The position numbers and the translations under genes were made by a program. Shown piece by piece: positions 34,001-44,092 of a stretch of DNA of 64,000 bases. The first letter of the stretch is position 1, and every line of letters begins with the position of its first letter. The notes beneath the pieces were generated by a model. It was not told the origin of the DNA, did not search any database, and saw nothing but the letters and a program-made list of their open reading frames with translations. This DNA is from Crambe crambe (lineage: Eukaryota; Porifera; Demospongiae; Poecilosclerida; Crambeidae): positions 6,964,501 through 7,028,500 of the forward strand of contig OZ004586.1 of the NCBI GenBank assembly GCA_963924555.1, in the 5' to 3' direction.

Positions 34001-34687
34001 TATTTACAGTCCAAACATCTTGCTCTATCGGTAGTTGCTTCAGTCATACTCACTTTCCTGTTCCTTCCCTACACCATATTTCTCCTCACAGGTCCTTGCC
34101 TTTATCGAATGTCATTCCGAAAATGTTTCTTTATTTTGAGAAGGATCAAGCCATTACTGGATTCTTACTACGCCCCATACAAGAATAACACTCGTTACTG
34201 GACTGGATTCCTCTTGCTGGTTCGCTGTGCTCTTTATATAGTGTTCTCCTACAATTCCTTAGGGGGTATTAACAACAGTCTTCTAGCCATCATCATCACA
34301 TTCACTGCAATCGGATTCATATCTTGGTATCTGAAAAGGATCTACAAAAAGCTCCATAATGAAATCATCGAAGGTTCAATATATTTGAATCTCATTGTAC
34401 TGTCATCCAGTACTGTCGCTCTAGATGAGGTTAACAAGGGAGCTCTTATCTATACTCTGATTGGAATAGTGTTTACCACTATGATGGGAGTTATACTCTA
34501 TCAGTTTTACCTTTTATTCATCTCCAAAACAGCAATATGGCTGAAGATAGAAGCTAAAGTAGCTAATCATTTTCAGAAGCCTAAGATCATAACTGAAAAT
34601 GAAGTACCTGTTGATAAACTTGAAGACTCATCCAAAATTGTCTCAAAAACAGTCATAGATTTGCGCGAACCTCTACTAGACAGTTAG
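31001..34687 (+). CDS. beta-helix ectodomain, multi-pass membrane protein
   Basis: An intronless 1228-residue frame. A signal peptide (LLTTALTLFHLLVHILA) is followed by about 550 residues of short beta-helix repeats with recurrent GGAI/GGAL turns (GGAISVES, GGAISASES, GGAISISKG, GGALLASS, HGGAIYIED) and many N-glycosylation sequons. This resembles the polymorphic-outer-membrane-protein type right-handed parallel beta-helix. Next come a cysteine-rich membrane-proximal part (about 700-825; CRKCPTDYC, CGKCATNHS, HCGICSHHY) and some seven to nine hydrophobic segments from about 830 to 1180, ending in a short polar cytoplasmic tail. I recall similar multi-copy intronless genes in sponges and cnidarians, but no function is established to my knowledge. 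A receptor or adhesion role is inferred. It is intact; whether the helices number seven, as in a GPCR, cannot be settled by eye. Confidence 0.85.
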   Translation: MLLTTALTLFHLLVHILAHDIHYVRPNSSSSCPGQPCLTLDQYTEQKNTYFTSGTTFIFLEGNHTLQTSLKLTGVSNLSLTGEENDISVSISSTQYISLSSVTNIFIERLTFKKLTLKLSHSETVYISQSIFSSVEPTSTSAALSSYQSSIAIVNCLFEYNKGGAISVESQTTLTITGTNFTKNVGVSGGAISASESALILRGINISDNVCLGVYCGAVLCCLKCTVNISGNNHFENNSCETGGAISISKGTLNITGVAYFLRNRALMFSTIYLDCSHALIQGKSIEFRENIGGMRIENIRPENHQSDCPGIVGNKETVISANFVNNDNNFAMSEIIHIFGGKNIIFRNLNMTGGTIVANALTIADSSVKFEGVNLFNNSIALNILLYSNVTFSGTSIFCNNNVHALNLQYSSVSFGGYTSFHNNSGSYGAAIKAYSGDISFSGTTIFTNNIATKESDGGALLASSAKITMGGDVNFSFNSARNGGAMWLEKSSLVLLQDTTLNTSYNTATAHGGAIYIEDTVTINQCGIGKIDTHSYCFLEFPNDGKGIFNSYYDYAMSDGSFLYGGLLDKCTVKKSLVKMMDLNDFRYRLFRELRTNSSRQWVTSKSYQLCLCDSNHEDPIECHNKMNVQAHRGKNFTLQIKALGQFDIITPATLATTTDENTRLQYIYQSIRLLPQSCSPLNFSIFSKENATVLKIRHDGLCQDFGNVIVNVTVLPCDETLTQIGDECVCDYEKRLLSVGANCIVGDQMIIIRDAGSNFWVSALYKNNSYKGLILCRKCPTDYCTNGEAISITVDNPDIQCDHNRIGKLCGKCATNHSLLLGSSHCGICSHHYLALLVPFALAGIVLVVFLSCLRLTVATGSINSFILYANFVQANKITFFPPSSVNILTVFIAWLNLDLGFETCFFAGLDAYFQTWLQFAFPLYVWILIGLIIFTSRYSITISKLLGRNPIAVLATLILMSYNKILKIIIETFSSVQLDYPNGKKVSVWLKDANVFYLQSKHLALSVVASVILTFLFLPYTIFLLTGPCLYRMSFRKCFFILRRIKPLLDSYYAPYKNNTRYWTGFLLLVRCALYIVFSYNSLGGINNSLLAIIITFTAIGFISWYLKRIYKKLHNEIIEGSIYLNLIVLSSSTVALDEVNKGALIYTLIGIVFTTMMGVILYQFYLLFISKTAIWLKIEAKVANHFQKPKIITENEVPVDKLEDSSKIVSKTVIDLREPLLDS

Positions 34688-34855
34688 CTGGTATGTCATC
34701 TTTATAATTTTGTATACATAGCTAGCTATTTACCATTAGCAGCTCTATCATGTAGACTTACTTTTTTATTAGCAGCGTGACAAAAAAATCAATACAGCAG
34801 TCAATGCTAAAGTGAAGGAACAAGGATGAAGTTGTAGCCACCATCTGCCGGCCGG
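34688..34855. repeat. left part of a duplicated promoter segment
   Basis: TTAGCAGCGTGACAAAAAAATC...GGATGAAGTTGTAGCCAC recurs at 37725-37790. The two copies diverge exactly where the LINE fragment begins here. Confidence 0.75.
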
Positions 34856-35475
34856 GGAGTGATTTTTTAAAAAAAATTTTTATTATCACTGACTGACCCA
34901 AAAGGATATAGTATACAACAACAACAAAAAAAATAATGTCACTAAAAGCACGTGATCCGTTTCCAATCCCGTAAACCTCTTATATCTATGCTGCCATATA
35001 ACGAGGTGACATATACGAGTTGTCACCTCGTTATATCAAAAAGTATGTTAAATTTAGTGACCATGGGACAAGATCTGCCACATCTTCAAGGATGATACAT
35101 CGCTTTACCTCTACAAATTCTTCCAGACACGAATTTTTCACTCGTATTCCAAGGCTATGGAACTCAGTCCCTTCAATAGACTTAAAACTATCACAAACCA
35201 CCATCAAGCATAACTTACAGGATTTTCTATACAAAAACTTTCTGGCCAAGTTTGAACCATCAAACGTGTGCTCATTTCACTTTTTATGTCCATGCATGAA
35301 TTGTTTCCACACTTCCCATCCCCCCATTCTTTTTAACTCTCCCAATGGCTGCAACGCAGACCATCAGTTTATTCACTTTCCTTAAGTCCATTTACTCTTT
35401 TGTGTTACTTTGAGCAATAATTCTGTAAAGCAATAATAAAAAATAAAAAAAATAAAAATAAAAATAAAAAAAATA
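34856..35475 (+). mobile_element. 5'-truncated LINE (reverse transcriptase C-terminus)
   Basis: The frame 35020-35385 encodes a typical C-terminal end of a non-LTR reverse transcriptase (FTRIPRLWNSVP, LQDFLYKNFLAKFEPSNVC, HFLCPCMNCF). It is followed by an A-rich tail, (A)nT repeats at 35432-35475. The catalytic region is absent. The sequences on each side (to 34850 and from 35480) match one contiguous stretch in the paralogous locus near 37790-37850, so this is an insertion with a recognisable empty site. Confidence 0.78.
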
Positions 35476-35633
35476 TGGCAGTGATTGCCCGATGCGCATG
35501 CGCAGCAATATTCATTTTGTGCATGTGGTGGGCCGCCTTGCGCCTTGAATTCTTTTCTTGCTGGCTCCGCCTCCCCATTGAACTCTAATAGTATTGAAAT
35601 AGGAAACAAGGACCGATGGTTTATGATCCATGG

Positions 35634-35905
35634 ATGGAGGAAGATCAAGAACGCAAGAAAAAGGTTAGTACCTGCTAACCATAGCTACAGTAGTGGCCTT
35701 ATAGCTCTGTTCACATGCGCAGAATGCGATTTCTTCTTCATGATTAGCTAATGGTTTGTTATTTAGTTGGTAGACAAGCTGGATGACTACTCCCAGGCAT
35801 AGTGCTAAGCATGACTGTTAATGGTATTGTTTGTTTCTTCATACATACACTGTACGATACAGGAGCACCAGGACAAGATAGAATGATTACTGGAGGTGAG
35901 TCGTT
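35634..35905 (+). pseudogene. broken 5' copy of the Death-domain gene
   Basis: Exons equivalent to the first three of the gene at 37881 are present: 35634-35663 (MEEDQERKKK), 35767-35796 (LVDKLDDYSQ) and about 35863-35895. In the third, TGG of the intact gene is TGA, so EHQDKIE is followed by a stop. The promoter side contains TGCGCATGCGCA, an NRF-1-like palindrome. The similarity ends near 35905, where half of a family-3 hairpin element begins. The 3' half of the gene, with the Death domain, is absent. Confidence 0.7.
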
Positions 35906-35909
35906 ATTG

Positions 35910-36021
35910 GATTGTTGGCTGGATATACAGAACAAAGATTCCATCCTTCTTGTTTCCTTACTTTTTTGAGCAGTGGTCATCCCTACATCTTTTTTCATTT
36001 CACGAAATGCTTTTTCCCTTA
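35910..36021. mobile_element. single arm of hairpin family 3
   Basis: GGATTGTTGGCTGGATATAC through GCTTTTTCCCTTA matches the right arm of 10524-10830, with an internal 15-bp loss. The left arm is missing. Confidence 0.8.
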
Positions 36022-36267
36022 CTTGTAATAATATAGAGCCCATGGTAATAGGTAAGTCTGTGCACAAAATTCATTTCATGCCATTAACTGCTATCACAAA
36101 AAAATTTGCATTACTATAACTGTGTGAAAATGTGCAAATTAGATTGTAGGCAGGGAAGAGGTGGGCATTGATGTGGGGGAGGGGGGAATTGAAAGAGGTA
36201 TGAGGGGAAGAGGGGGTTATTTAACTAAAAAACTCTCTCCATGACTACAACTTCACGTCAATTGCAG

Positions 36268-36988
36268 GGTACCCAGGAGGTGGAGTGGAAGGAGGGATGG
36301 GAAGAGGAGGAGGAGGAGTAGGAGTGATGGGAAGAGGAGGAGGAGGAGTAGGAGTGATGGGAAGAGGAGGAGGAGGAATTGAAAGGGGAAGAGGTGGAGG
36401 GGGTAGGAAGAGGAGGAGGACCAGAAGGGGGAAGAGGAGGAGGAGTAGAAGGGGGAAGAGGAGGAGGAGCAGAAGTGGGAAGAGGAGGAGGAGGAGGAGG
36501 AGGAATTGAAAGGGGAAGAGGAGGAGGACCAGAAGGGGGAAGAGGAGGAGGAGTAGAAGGGGGAAGAGGAGGAGGAGCAGAAGTGGGAAGAGGAGGAGGA
36601 GGAGGAGGAGGAATTGAAAGGGGAAGAGGTGGAGGGGTAGGAAGAGGAGGAGGACCAGAAGTGGGAAGAGGAGGAGGAGGAGGAGGAGGAATTGAAAGGG
36701 GAAGAGGTGGAGGGGTAGGAAGAGGAGGAGGACCAGAAGGGGGAAGAGGAGGAGGAGTAGAAGGGGGAAGAGGAGGAGGAGCAGAAGGGGGAAGAGGAGG
36801 AGGAGCAGAAGGGGGAAGAGGAGGAGGAGCAGGAAGGGGATGGGGAAGAGGACGAGGAGAAGAAAGGGGAAGAGGAGAAAGAGGAAGAGGAATAAGAGGA
36901 AGAAGAGGAGGTGGAACAGAAAGGGGAAGAGGAGGAAGAGGAAGAGGAAGGAGGGGTGGAAGGAGGAATCCTTTCTATGCATTCAAAT
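36268..36988 (+). CDS. Gly/Arg-rich repeat exon or coding minisatellite
   Basis: A candidate exon lies between an acceptor (AATTGCAG|GG) and a donor (CAAAT|GTAAGT). It encodes 12-15-residue repeats such as GGRGGGVEGGRGGGAE and GGGIERGRGGG, then GRGRRGGRRNPFYAFK. The frame is open except for one extra G in a run at about 36399: later repeat units have four G where this one has five, and with four the whole exon reads through. Gly/Arg-rich repeats of this kind occur in RNA-binding proteins. Upstream joining to the broken Death-gene exons is possible but unproven. It may be a young gene or merely a purine minisatellite. Confidence 0.4.
36285..36965. repeat. homopurine GA-rich minisatellite
   Basis: Almost every base on the plus strand is A or G for about 680 bp. 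Higher-order units of 66-100 bp contain GGAAGAGGAGGAGGAGNAGAA. This mirror-type purine tract can form triplex DNA. Confidence 0.92.
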
Positions 36989-37348
36989 GTAAGTTATGAT
37001 GTATACACTGTACATTGAATATTTCATAACAATTATTTTCATATGTGCAGTCTATGGAAGTAAAATAAACATTATTTATAAATGTAAGTTGCAAGTCATG
37101 ATTGAGTCATTATTATGATGTCCTGATAATACATCTTCATTGCAGAACAAAAAGACCTATATAGCTAGTAATTATAAAATTAATAATTATAATAAATTTT
37201 AATAATTCAATTACAAAATCCATGCGCATAATTATCTCTTGCTCATGTAGCTAGCCATGCGTGTAGCTAGCTTAGATTCAACGAGGGTTTATCTGCCTAA
37301 CTTCAACACTAAAAAGCTACTGTTCAAAGAAAAAAGACCAGGAACAAG
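36989..37348. other. spacer with possible polyadenylation signal
   Basis: CAG|TCTATGGAAGTAAAATAAAC near 37050-37072 could be a final exon with AATAAA. Otherwise AT-rich and featureless. Confidence 0.4.
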
Positions 37349-37651
37349 TAAGGGAAAAAACATTTCTGTGAAATGAAAAAAGATGTAGGGATGACCACTG
37401 CTCCAAAAAGTAAAGAAACAAGGGTAGGTATGAAGAATGGAAATGGGATCAATCTTTGTTCTGTATATCCAGCCAACAATCCCTACATATACGTCGGGTA
37501 GCTTCAGGTAATGTACGTATATGTAGGGATTGTTGGCTGGATATACAGAACAAAGATTGATCCCATTTCCATTCTTCATACCTACTTTACTTTTTGGAGC
37601 AGTGGTCATCCCTACATCTTTTTTCATTTCACAGAAATGTTTTTTCCCTTA
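37349..37651. mobile_element. long hairpin element, family 3 (copy b)
   Basis: A near-perfect palindrome from TAAGGGAAAAAACATTTC to GAAATGTTTTTTCCCTTA, homologous end to end with 10524-10830. It carries paired compensating differences in both arms (for example TCTGTGAAATG/CATTTCACAGA, and AAGAATGG/CCATTCTT), as expected when the two arms are kept matched. Confidence 0.85.
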
Positions 37652-37880
37652 TAATAATTATTATTGCTAGCTATTTACCATTCAGCTACCTAGCAGCTCT
37701 ATCATGTAGCTAGACCTACTTTTTTATTAGCAGCGTGACAAAAAAATCAATACAGCAGTCAAAGGAGCAAGGATGAAGTTGTAGCCACTACCACGCAGCA
37801 ATATTGGCTTGCGCGCATGGCCGCCGGCCCTTTCTTGCTGGCTCCGCCTCCCCATTGAACTCTAAATAACCGATGGCCAT

Positions 37881-40708
37881 ATGGAGGAAGATCAAGAGCG
37901 CAAGAAAAAGGTTAGTACCTACTGGTTGCTAACCATAGCTACAGTAGTGGCCTTATAGTTCTGTTCACATGCGCAGAATGCGATTTCTTCTTCATGATTA
38001 GCTAATGGTTTGTTATTTAGTTGGTAGACAAGCTGGATGACTACTCCCAGGCATAGTGCTAAGCATGACTGTTAATGGTATTGTTTGTTTCTTCATACAT
38101 ACACTGTACGATACAGGAGCACCAGGACAAGATAGAATGGTTACTGGAGGTGAGTCGTTATGAAATACAGCTGCAGTGTTGCTTGTGTTGGTCCAGTGGT
38201 CCTGTGCCTCAAGCAAGACCCTCTAGTCACTCACTGCCAGCACCTTAAGTCTATGGCAACAGCAGGCCATTAAATGCTAGCTATGCTGTTCCAATATTTA
38301 GTGGGTGCACCTCATACTACTAGCTAGACTACTAGCTTCATGGAGCATAATTCCTCAACATGTCCACCAGGGAAATATTGGGTGAGCCAAAGGAAGTGGG
38401 TGTGTCTAGTGACTCTTTTGGTTGTGGTTTTGTTAAGTTTTTTCAAGTGGAGCCACATAGAGCCATCCACAAGGGGCAGGGTTTCAAATCTTAGTCCTTA
38501 GCCTTAGCCCCCTAGGTTCGAGATTAAAGAGGAGCTTGTTTGTGCTATGAAGTAACGACTAAAGCCCTATAGAGAAGAACAACAAAATACCATAGGCAGC
38601 AGTTTATATTTGAATTTGCAAGTGTATTACCCTATGTTGGAGACTATTGGCTGTGGTTATCGTATGTTCTCTCTCTCATTCCTGGCAGTTGAAGACAATA
38701 CTGCAAGGGGCTATAGAGGACAGTGTACAGGTAAGTGATGAGACGGAGTGTGTGATGAGCATGTGGCCCATTCCATACCTGGTGTGTGTTTCATGTGTGC
38801 AGAAGATAGCTGAATTCCAGAAGCAGCTGTCAGAACCCTACCTATCTTCACGGAGGAAAGAGGACCTGCATGGGTGGATAAAGATGAGGGAGACGAGAAT
38901 CAACAGAATCAAACGAAACATCTTTAAATTGGAAGAAGAAATTAAAGAGAGGCAATTGACCCTCAGGCAACTTGTTTGTAAGTTTAGAGATAGAGCACAT
39001 AGCTATTGAGCAACCACTAAAAAAAACAATAATAATGTATAGTACATTTAGAGAATACATGTACATGTTATATAGATAGGCTGTTGGTACTAAATAGTCT
39101 GTTCCAGGTTGCACAGTAAGCTGGTATCTAGATACGTAGGTAGGAAAATAAACATTTGTTGTAGAAACAACGGGGAAAAAAACGACCAAAAATGATTAAA
39201 TAGCTGTGTTAGAGTTACTGGTTGTCAGGGTTCTGCCCAGGATTCTTGAGTGATGGCCGAAATTTATTTTTCCATGCCTAATTTAGGTCCCTTTGGCCAT
39301 CACTCTGATAATGTACAAGCCTAAAATTACTGCAGCTAAGTATAATGAGTGGTGGCCAAAATAGCCAAGTGGTGGCCGAAATAACTTGAGTGGTGGCCAA
39401 AATGGCCACTGTCGACCGGTGTGGGCAGAACCCTGGGTTGTTTGGTGCCCATACATAGTTCACCCTATTTCTGTGAGGCTCCTTTTGTCATTGTCTATAT
39501 ATAGGAGCGTAGTAACTGATTTTGGTCATAATGGGTTGGTAGCTTATTATGATCCAAATTAAAAAGTGTGCGTAGCTAGTGGTTGAGCAAAACAGTGGCT
39601 GATTGATTTATCCTGTCTTCATTTCCTTTAGCTGCTCCTGCTTCCTCCAACCCTCCTCCTTCTGATGACAAAGGTAAGGAAATAACTATTAATAATTAGC
39701 ATCACATGGTTGGTTTTCGAGGCTTAGAACTTTTCATGAATGCGATTTAATACAGCTGTTGGACTTCCTGTCCATGATGTTGACCCATGGACTAAAGATT
39801 GGGATAGTCATTGCTCCTGATGCCTGTTTTCTGGGGCCTGTAGCTATTCATATATCCGTGAAATTGCATGTGAATCACACCCAGCAATCCATACATATTA
39901 TTCATTCAGAAAAATCAGGATTTTAAACTTCCAGTTACATAATACAGGTACATGCTTAAGGATTGGCACATTATGCTTTTTTGCTTCCCTATTATTCTAT
40001 TCTTTAATTCCAGCTTTATAAAGTTCTATTATTCTTTAATTATGCTCTTAGCTGATGTCATTATGTATTGAAAGACTACGAAATATCTATAGGCACACAT
40101 GATAGACTACATTCGAGATCAACCATGGAGTTCTCTTTCGATAGCCTATTATGCCGGCATTATTCGCTGGCAGAATGTGCCATGCGCCAGTCCCTATACA
40201 GGGTAGATTAGGTCTGTTTCAGCTATAATACACACACCGCCTACACAAGAACTCAACTGTAGTTAATCTAGTGTTTTGGTTGGCTATCCATTTTGTGTAT
40301 GGTTTGCTCTTCCTTTAATTATTGTTATAGCTAAAGCTTGCCAACATGAAGAGGATGGTGTTTCTATAAGTAATATAAGTAAGTCTTGTCCTATAGCTAC
40401 CCCTCTTATAGTAATATACGAGCCAATTGATAGGTCGTCATAATGTGAAGCTGGCACTATTAGGCATCACTAAAGAATGGAAGGACCTTGCAGAGGCTCT
40501 TGGATTGCCTGACTCGGACATTGATGCCATAAAGACCGACCATTCCTCTGACGTGAAGCAATGTGTGAAGGAAGTCGTTGATTGCTGGTTCCAGCGGAAA
40601 GGGCAGAGTGAGCCACCATCATGGACCAACCTCTGCACAGCTCTGAGAAACCCTTTGGTTGACCGCAAAGACATTGCATTAAGAATTGAAACTGAACATA
40701 GCTCTTGA
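37881..40708 (+). CDS. coiled-coil and Death-domain protein
   Basis: Eight exons: 37881-37910, 38021-38050, 38117-38149, 38689-38730, 38803-38977, 39632-39673, 40331-40378, 40434-40708. They close in frame to 224 residues. The N-terminal 100 residues are charged and helical (MEEDQERKKK, KIAEFQKQLSEPYLSS, RNIFKLEEEIKERQLTLRQL), a likely coiled coil. A linker (APASSNPPPSDD) leads to a Death domain at about 135-222 (LLGITKEWKDLAEALGLPDSDI, VVDCWFQRKGQSEPPSWTNL, LRNPLVDRKDIA). This looks like a cytoplasmic adaptor that self-associates and recruits other Death-fold proteins. Exon 2 would need a GC donor (CAG|GCATAG), the weakest junction. A broken paralogue lies just upstream. Confidence 0.78.
39226..39435. 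mobile_element. TIR element in Death-gene intron
   Basis: Ends are CAGGGTTCTGCCCA and TGGGCAGAACCCTG, flanked by the direct repeat GGTTGT (39220-39225 and 39436-39441). The interior repeats TGGTGGCC(A/G)AAAT. No coding frame. Confidence 0.75.
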
Positions 40709-41318
40709 TGCCTTTTATATAGGTCTTGCTTTTATGCAACAGTACAGTGGGTGCTTAAAAAAATAGCTACTACTATCTTTACTATGGTCAGACTCTCGTT
40801 CAGAGTCAGTTAAAACTACTTCTGCTACTCCTTGTTCTGTTTCCATTAAATCACAGTACCATGATAATAATTATGCACATGTGCATGCAATAATTTTTTT
40901 CAAAATACTCAATTTTCAATATTATGGCCTGTGCGCATGCACATAAAATTGAATTATGTCATTCTAATGCAGCAGCACATACTCTTCAGAATGTACAGAT
41001 GCAGAGGATGTGTATTCTTCTCCGAAGCTTCTATAGTTCATTAATTTTGGTTGCAGTTTGAAATGTTTGTGACTATAATATGTACATGGCAAACAACTTA
41101 TTCCAGTTCATACTTCCTGTGTAGCCAGGTACTTGTGGAGCATTATCATTGGAATGATCACTATCAAGGAATTTTGCATGACTCATACCAGGTATAAGTA
41201 TGCATGTCATAACGTGCATGTGCATAATAACCAGCAGCTGGTTATAGGCCTAATAGGTTAATTATATTATTATACGTACATGCATACTCCATACATACTC
41301 ATTGAGATTGCTGGCTAG
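40709..41318. other. non-coding spacer
   Basis: AT-rich; contains ATGCGCATGTGCATG-type repeats near 40876-40945 and nothing gene-like. The two flanking genes converge here. Confidence 0.55.
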
Positions 41319-44092
41319 CTACAATTTTTTTTTTATCCCATTTTCCAAGATCTTAGCTAAAGTCACATGACCTAAGTGTTCCTGTTCCTCTTGGAAGCAC
41401 TCCATTAGTTTCAAGTATCCTTGATGGCCTAGAGAAGGCATGTACTCTCCGTAGAAAGCATTTCCTTTCTGCTGCTGAGTGGCTGAACTGTTGATAAACT
41501 CTCTCATGTGTGCGTCCAGTAGTCTCTTTGAGATGAGATAAGCATAGAGGCCTCCCCAGCTTGTGAGCTGAAGAAATTTGGGCATGTTTTCGTCCACTAT
41601 AGAGTGGATTTTCTCTGCCACAAGACTTTCCCTGATTACTCCTGCATTATATAATAATCATAATGTATGAGCTTGAGGTAGCTAGCTAATATTACATAGT
41701 TGGAATTTCTACAATTCACTTTAAATTGGAGTGCTGGAGTGTTTTGTTCAGCACACACCCACTGGTGGGCCACTGGGCCACTGCATGTGTGTAGATAGCA
41801 CACTCAATGGTGTGTGTCATTATATTAACAGTAATGTGGGGTCCTTAACTCATCCCCCAAGGCCCTCCCCCAAGGCTACTAGCTATTAATAATCCTTCAG
41901 TCCTGGAAGTAATGTGAGGTCCTCGCAAAACATAACAAAATTCCAATGTAGCCTGTCATAATGTGTGGCTTAAAGAACACATTCCAGCCATTTCATTGTC
42001 CCAATAACAATAACAATAATGGCTTACGTACCTGTGGGTGTCTTGAGATCAGATATCCTTGAAATGACCATATCGGTGTAGGGAATGTCCCCAGGTTTGT
42101 AGATCTAATATCACATTTCATGTACATAATAAAGAAGAGGTTAGAATGATAATACAATTATCTGCAGCTTGTATATGCAGCCCCCACAGTCTCTATCATA
42201 ACTTACCTCACAAAGCTACCTATTATTCTAAAAATACCACCTGATCATTGTGCATTTACTGCAAGATCAATGACAAAAACTCTGAATGTGTCCTCGTGCT
42301 CTATATCCAAGGAAGAAAAGCTGCCAGTGTACTAGCTAGATATATGTACACCGTCAGCCATAAGGCCACACCAAGTCAATTATTAGTTTCTGGTCCCCCG
42401 CCCGCCTGCTAATCGCGCTCGCGGGAATTTGAGGACTATAATGATATGTAGCAAAAGAAGTAGAAGAACAGAGGACCTCGTGCGTGTTGTGTGAAATAAT
42501 TATTGTGAAATGTTGTACTAGTTGCTCCACCAGCCATGCCTTTGATCAACGTAACTGTTATATCTGAACATTCTACCCTTCTACCGTGGAAGATTGCAAA
42601 CTTGCAGCAGCCATGATAGTCGCAATTACCGCCCACCCGCATGTTAATTTAAAAGGGGAAAGACCAGAAACTAATAATTGACTTGGTGTGGCCTAATCAC
42701 AGAGTGGCAAAGTCAATGGCTTGGAAAGAAGGGAAGAAATTGAGTGTGGGCATTGCATGTAAACAATGCACATGATTGTAAGGTGCAGCAATAGTCTAAA
42801 CCAGACACAATGCTCGAGAGACCAACCTCAAGAGAGGAAAGTTTGCTAACCATACACATCATATAGATATAGTTACAGTGGACTCCCCCACCTGATTAGA
42901 GGGGTTCAGGGGGTGGATAATACTATGAAGTATACTGGGACTTTTAAAAAGTGTCCTGAATACAGGGGTGGTCTCATTTCAGGGGTCCTAATTAGAGGGA
43001 GATAATAATTATGCACGTATGCATTATGTAGCTTACTTTCAATACTTCAGAATATCGCTTTTTCTCTTGTATGGCCCTAGCCATGGTGGTCTTCACAAGC
43101 ACTCTAGATGTGACCTGCCCACCAGTTGTTCGTTTATTTCTCTCACAAATAATACAAGCTGCAGACGTTCTACTTTGAGTTTTCACTGCAGTTAAACTCT
43201 TAGAAAACTCCCCCATGGCTCTACTTCCTGGAATAGCCTGGCCCACGCTTCTCTTTTTCTGGACTGTTCCAGTTTGTTGAAATGATATCGGGCGTATCAG
43301 TTCTGAACGAGTCCTCTGCATTTTTCTCTCCTTCAATGAGCTCTTTGAGTTAACTTCATCTCTTCCATCCTTCCCATTTGGACCGAGTGCTGATTTCTCC
43401 TCTGTACTATCCACAACAGGTTGAGCATCATCCACAAGCTTCATGGCAGCTTGAAGAAGTTCAGCAAATTTATCGACATTTATACTCAGTCGTTCAGGTC
43501 GCTTACATGTAGTTGAGTCAAGTAATGCACCATTTCTTACTTCCTCACTTTCTTCAGAATACGAGAAACAGGAGAAAGAACTTACTGATGATGAACTCAC
43601 TTTCTTGCTTGATTCATTTGGATTGAGAATTGAAGGACACTTTTGCACTGCTCCTAGAGGTGTGTTGCAATCTGGAGTCGATATTTCCAAACTGGCTCTC
43701 TTACTTGCTCCAGCACTGCAGACTCCTGAATCAAGTGATGCAGAGCTGATGTTTGCTGATCTGTTATTCCTGGCTTGTGATTGCAGGAGGGAGAGTGGTA
43801 TAAGCAGTACTTGATTCTTGGGTATGCATACAGACTGCTTATCTTCTTCACTTAGTTCCCCGGGAAGTGAGTCCAACGAGTTATCAACTCTCTTTAAAGT
43901 TATATCCAAAAGTTTGCTACCTTCAATTTGCCATGATGGATTAGTAGTAGTTAGTGGATTGGGAGGCCTTTTCTTCTCATGATTGTCATCATAAGTTTCA
44001 TCATCACTGAGCTGGAGTTTAGGGAGGTTACTGTAGCCTATTGATCGACTTAAACTCCTGAGGGATCGGGGCCCAGATTGCATCTTTAACAT
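41319..44092 (-). CDS. CARD-like domain adaptor 1
   Basis: Three exons: 44092-43037, 42104-42032 and 41641-41319, giving 483 residues. The first 350 residues are low-complexity and Ser-rich (SSSSVSSFSCFSYSEESEE), with basic patches, and probably disordered. The C-terminal 110 residues form a helical bundle resembling a CARD or other Death-fold domain: LTSWGGLYAYLISKRLLDAHM, then GHQGYLKLMECFQEEQEHLGHVTLAKIL. The pattern 'AYLKLxECxQxEEEHLGH' is shared with the divergent gene at 45015, so they are paralogues. A role as an apoptosis or immune-signalling adaptor is inferred from the fold only. Confidence 0.72.
42363..42694. mobile_element. TIR element in CARD gene 1 intron
   Basis: The left arm AGGCCACACCAAGTCAATTATTAGTTTCTGGTC and the right arm at 42661-42694 are exact reverse complements over about 33 bp. 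No coding frame. Confidence 0.85.
42880..43005. repeat. interspersed degenerate repeat
   Basis: Sequence of the type GGACTCCCCCACCTGATTAGAGGGG...AGGGGTGGTCTCATTTCAGG recurs in looser form at about 55250-55290, 51375-51470 and 63790-63850. It is probably an old, multi-copy element of this genome. Confidence 0.45.

Noticed and set aside
33500-34560. Calling the multi-pass region a GPCR
   Set aside because: Helix number is uncertain by eye and no family motif (such as DRY or NPxxY) is seen in place.
36245-36982. Minus-strand 245-residue Leu/Pro/Phe-rich frame
   Set aside because: Antisense of the purine minisatellite; the plus strand has the splice sites and in-phase repeats.
42436-42642. 68-residue minus-strand frame
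   Set aside because: Entirely inside a TIR element in the CARD gene 1 intron; no family resemblance.
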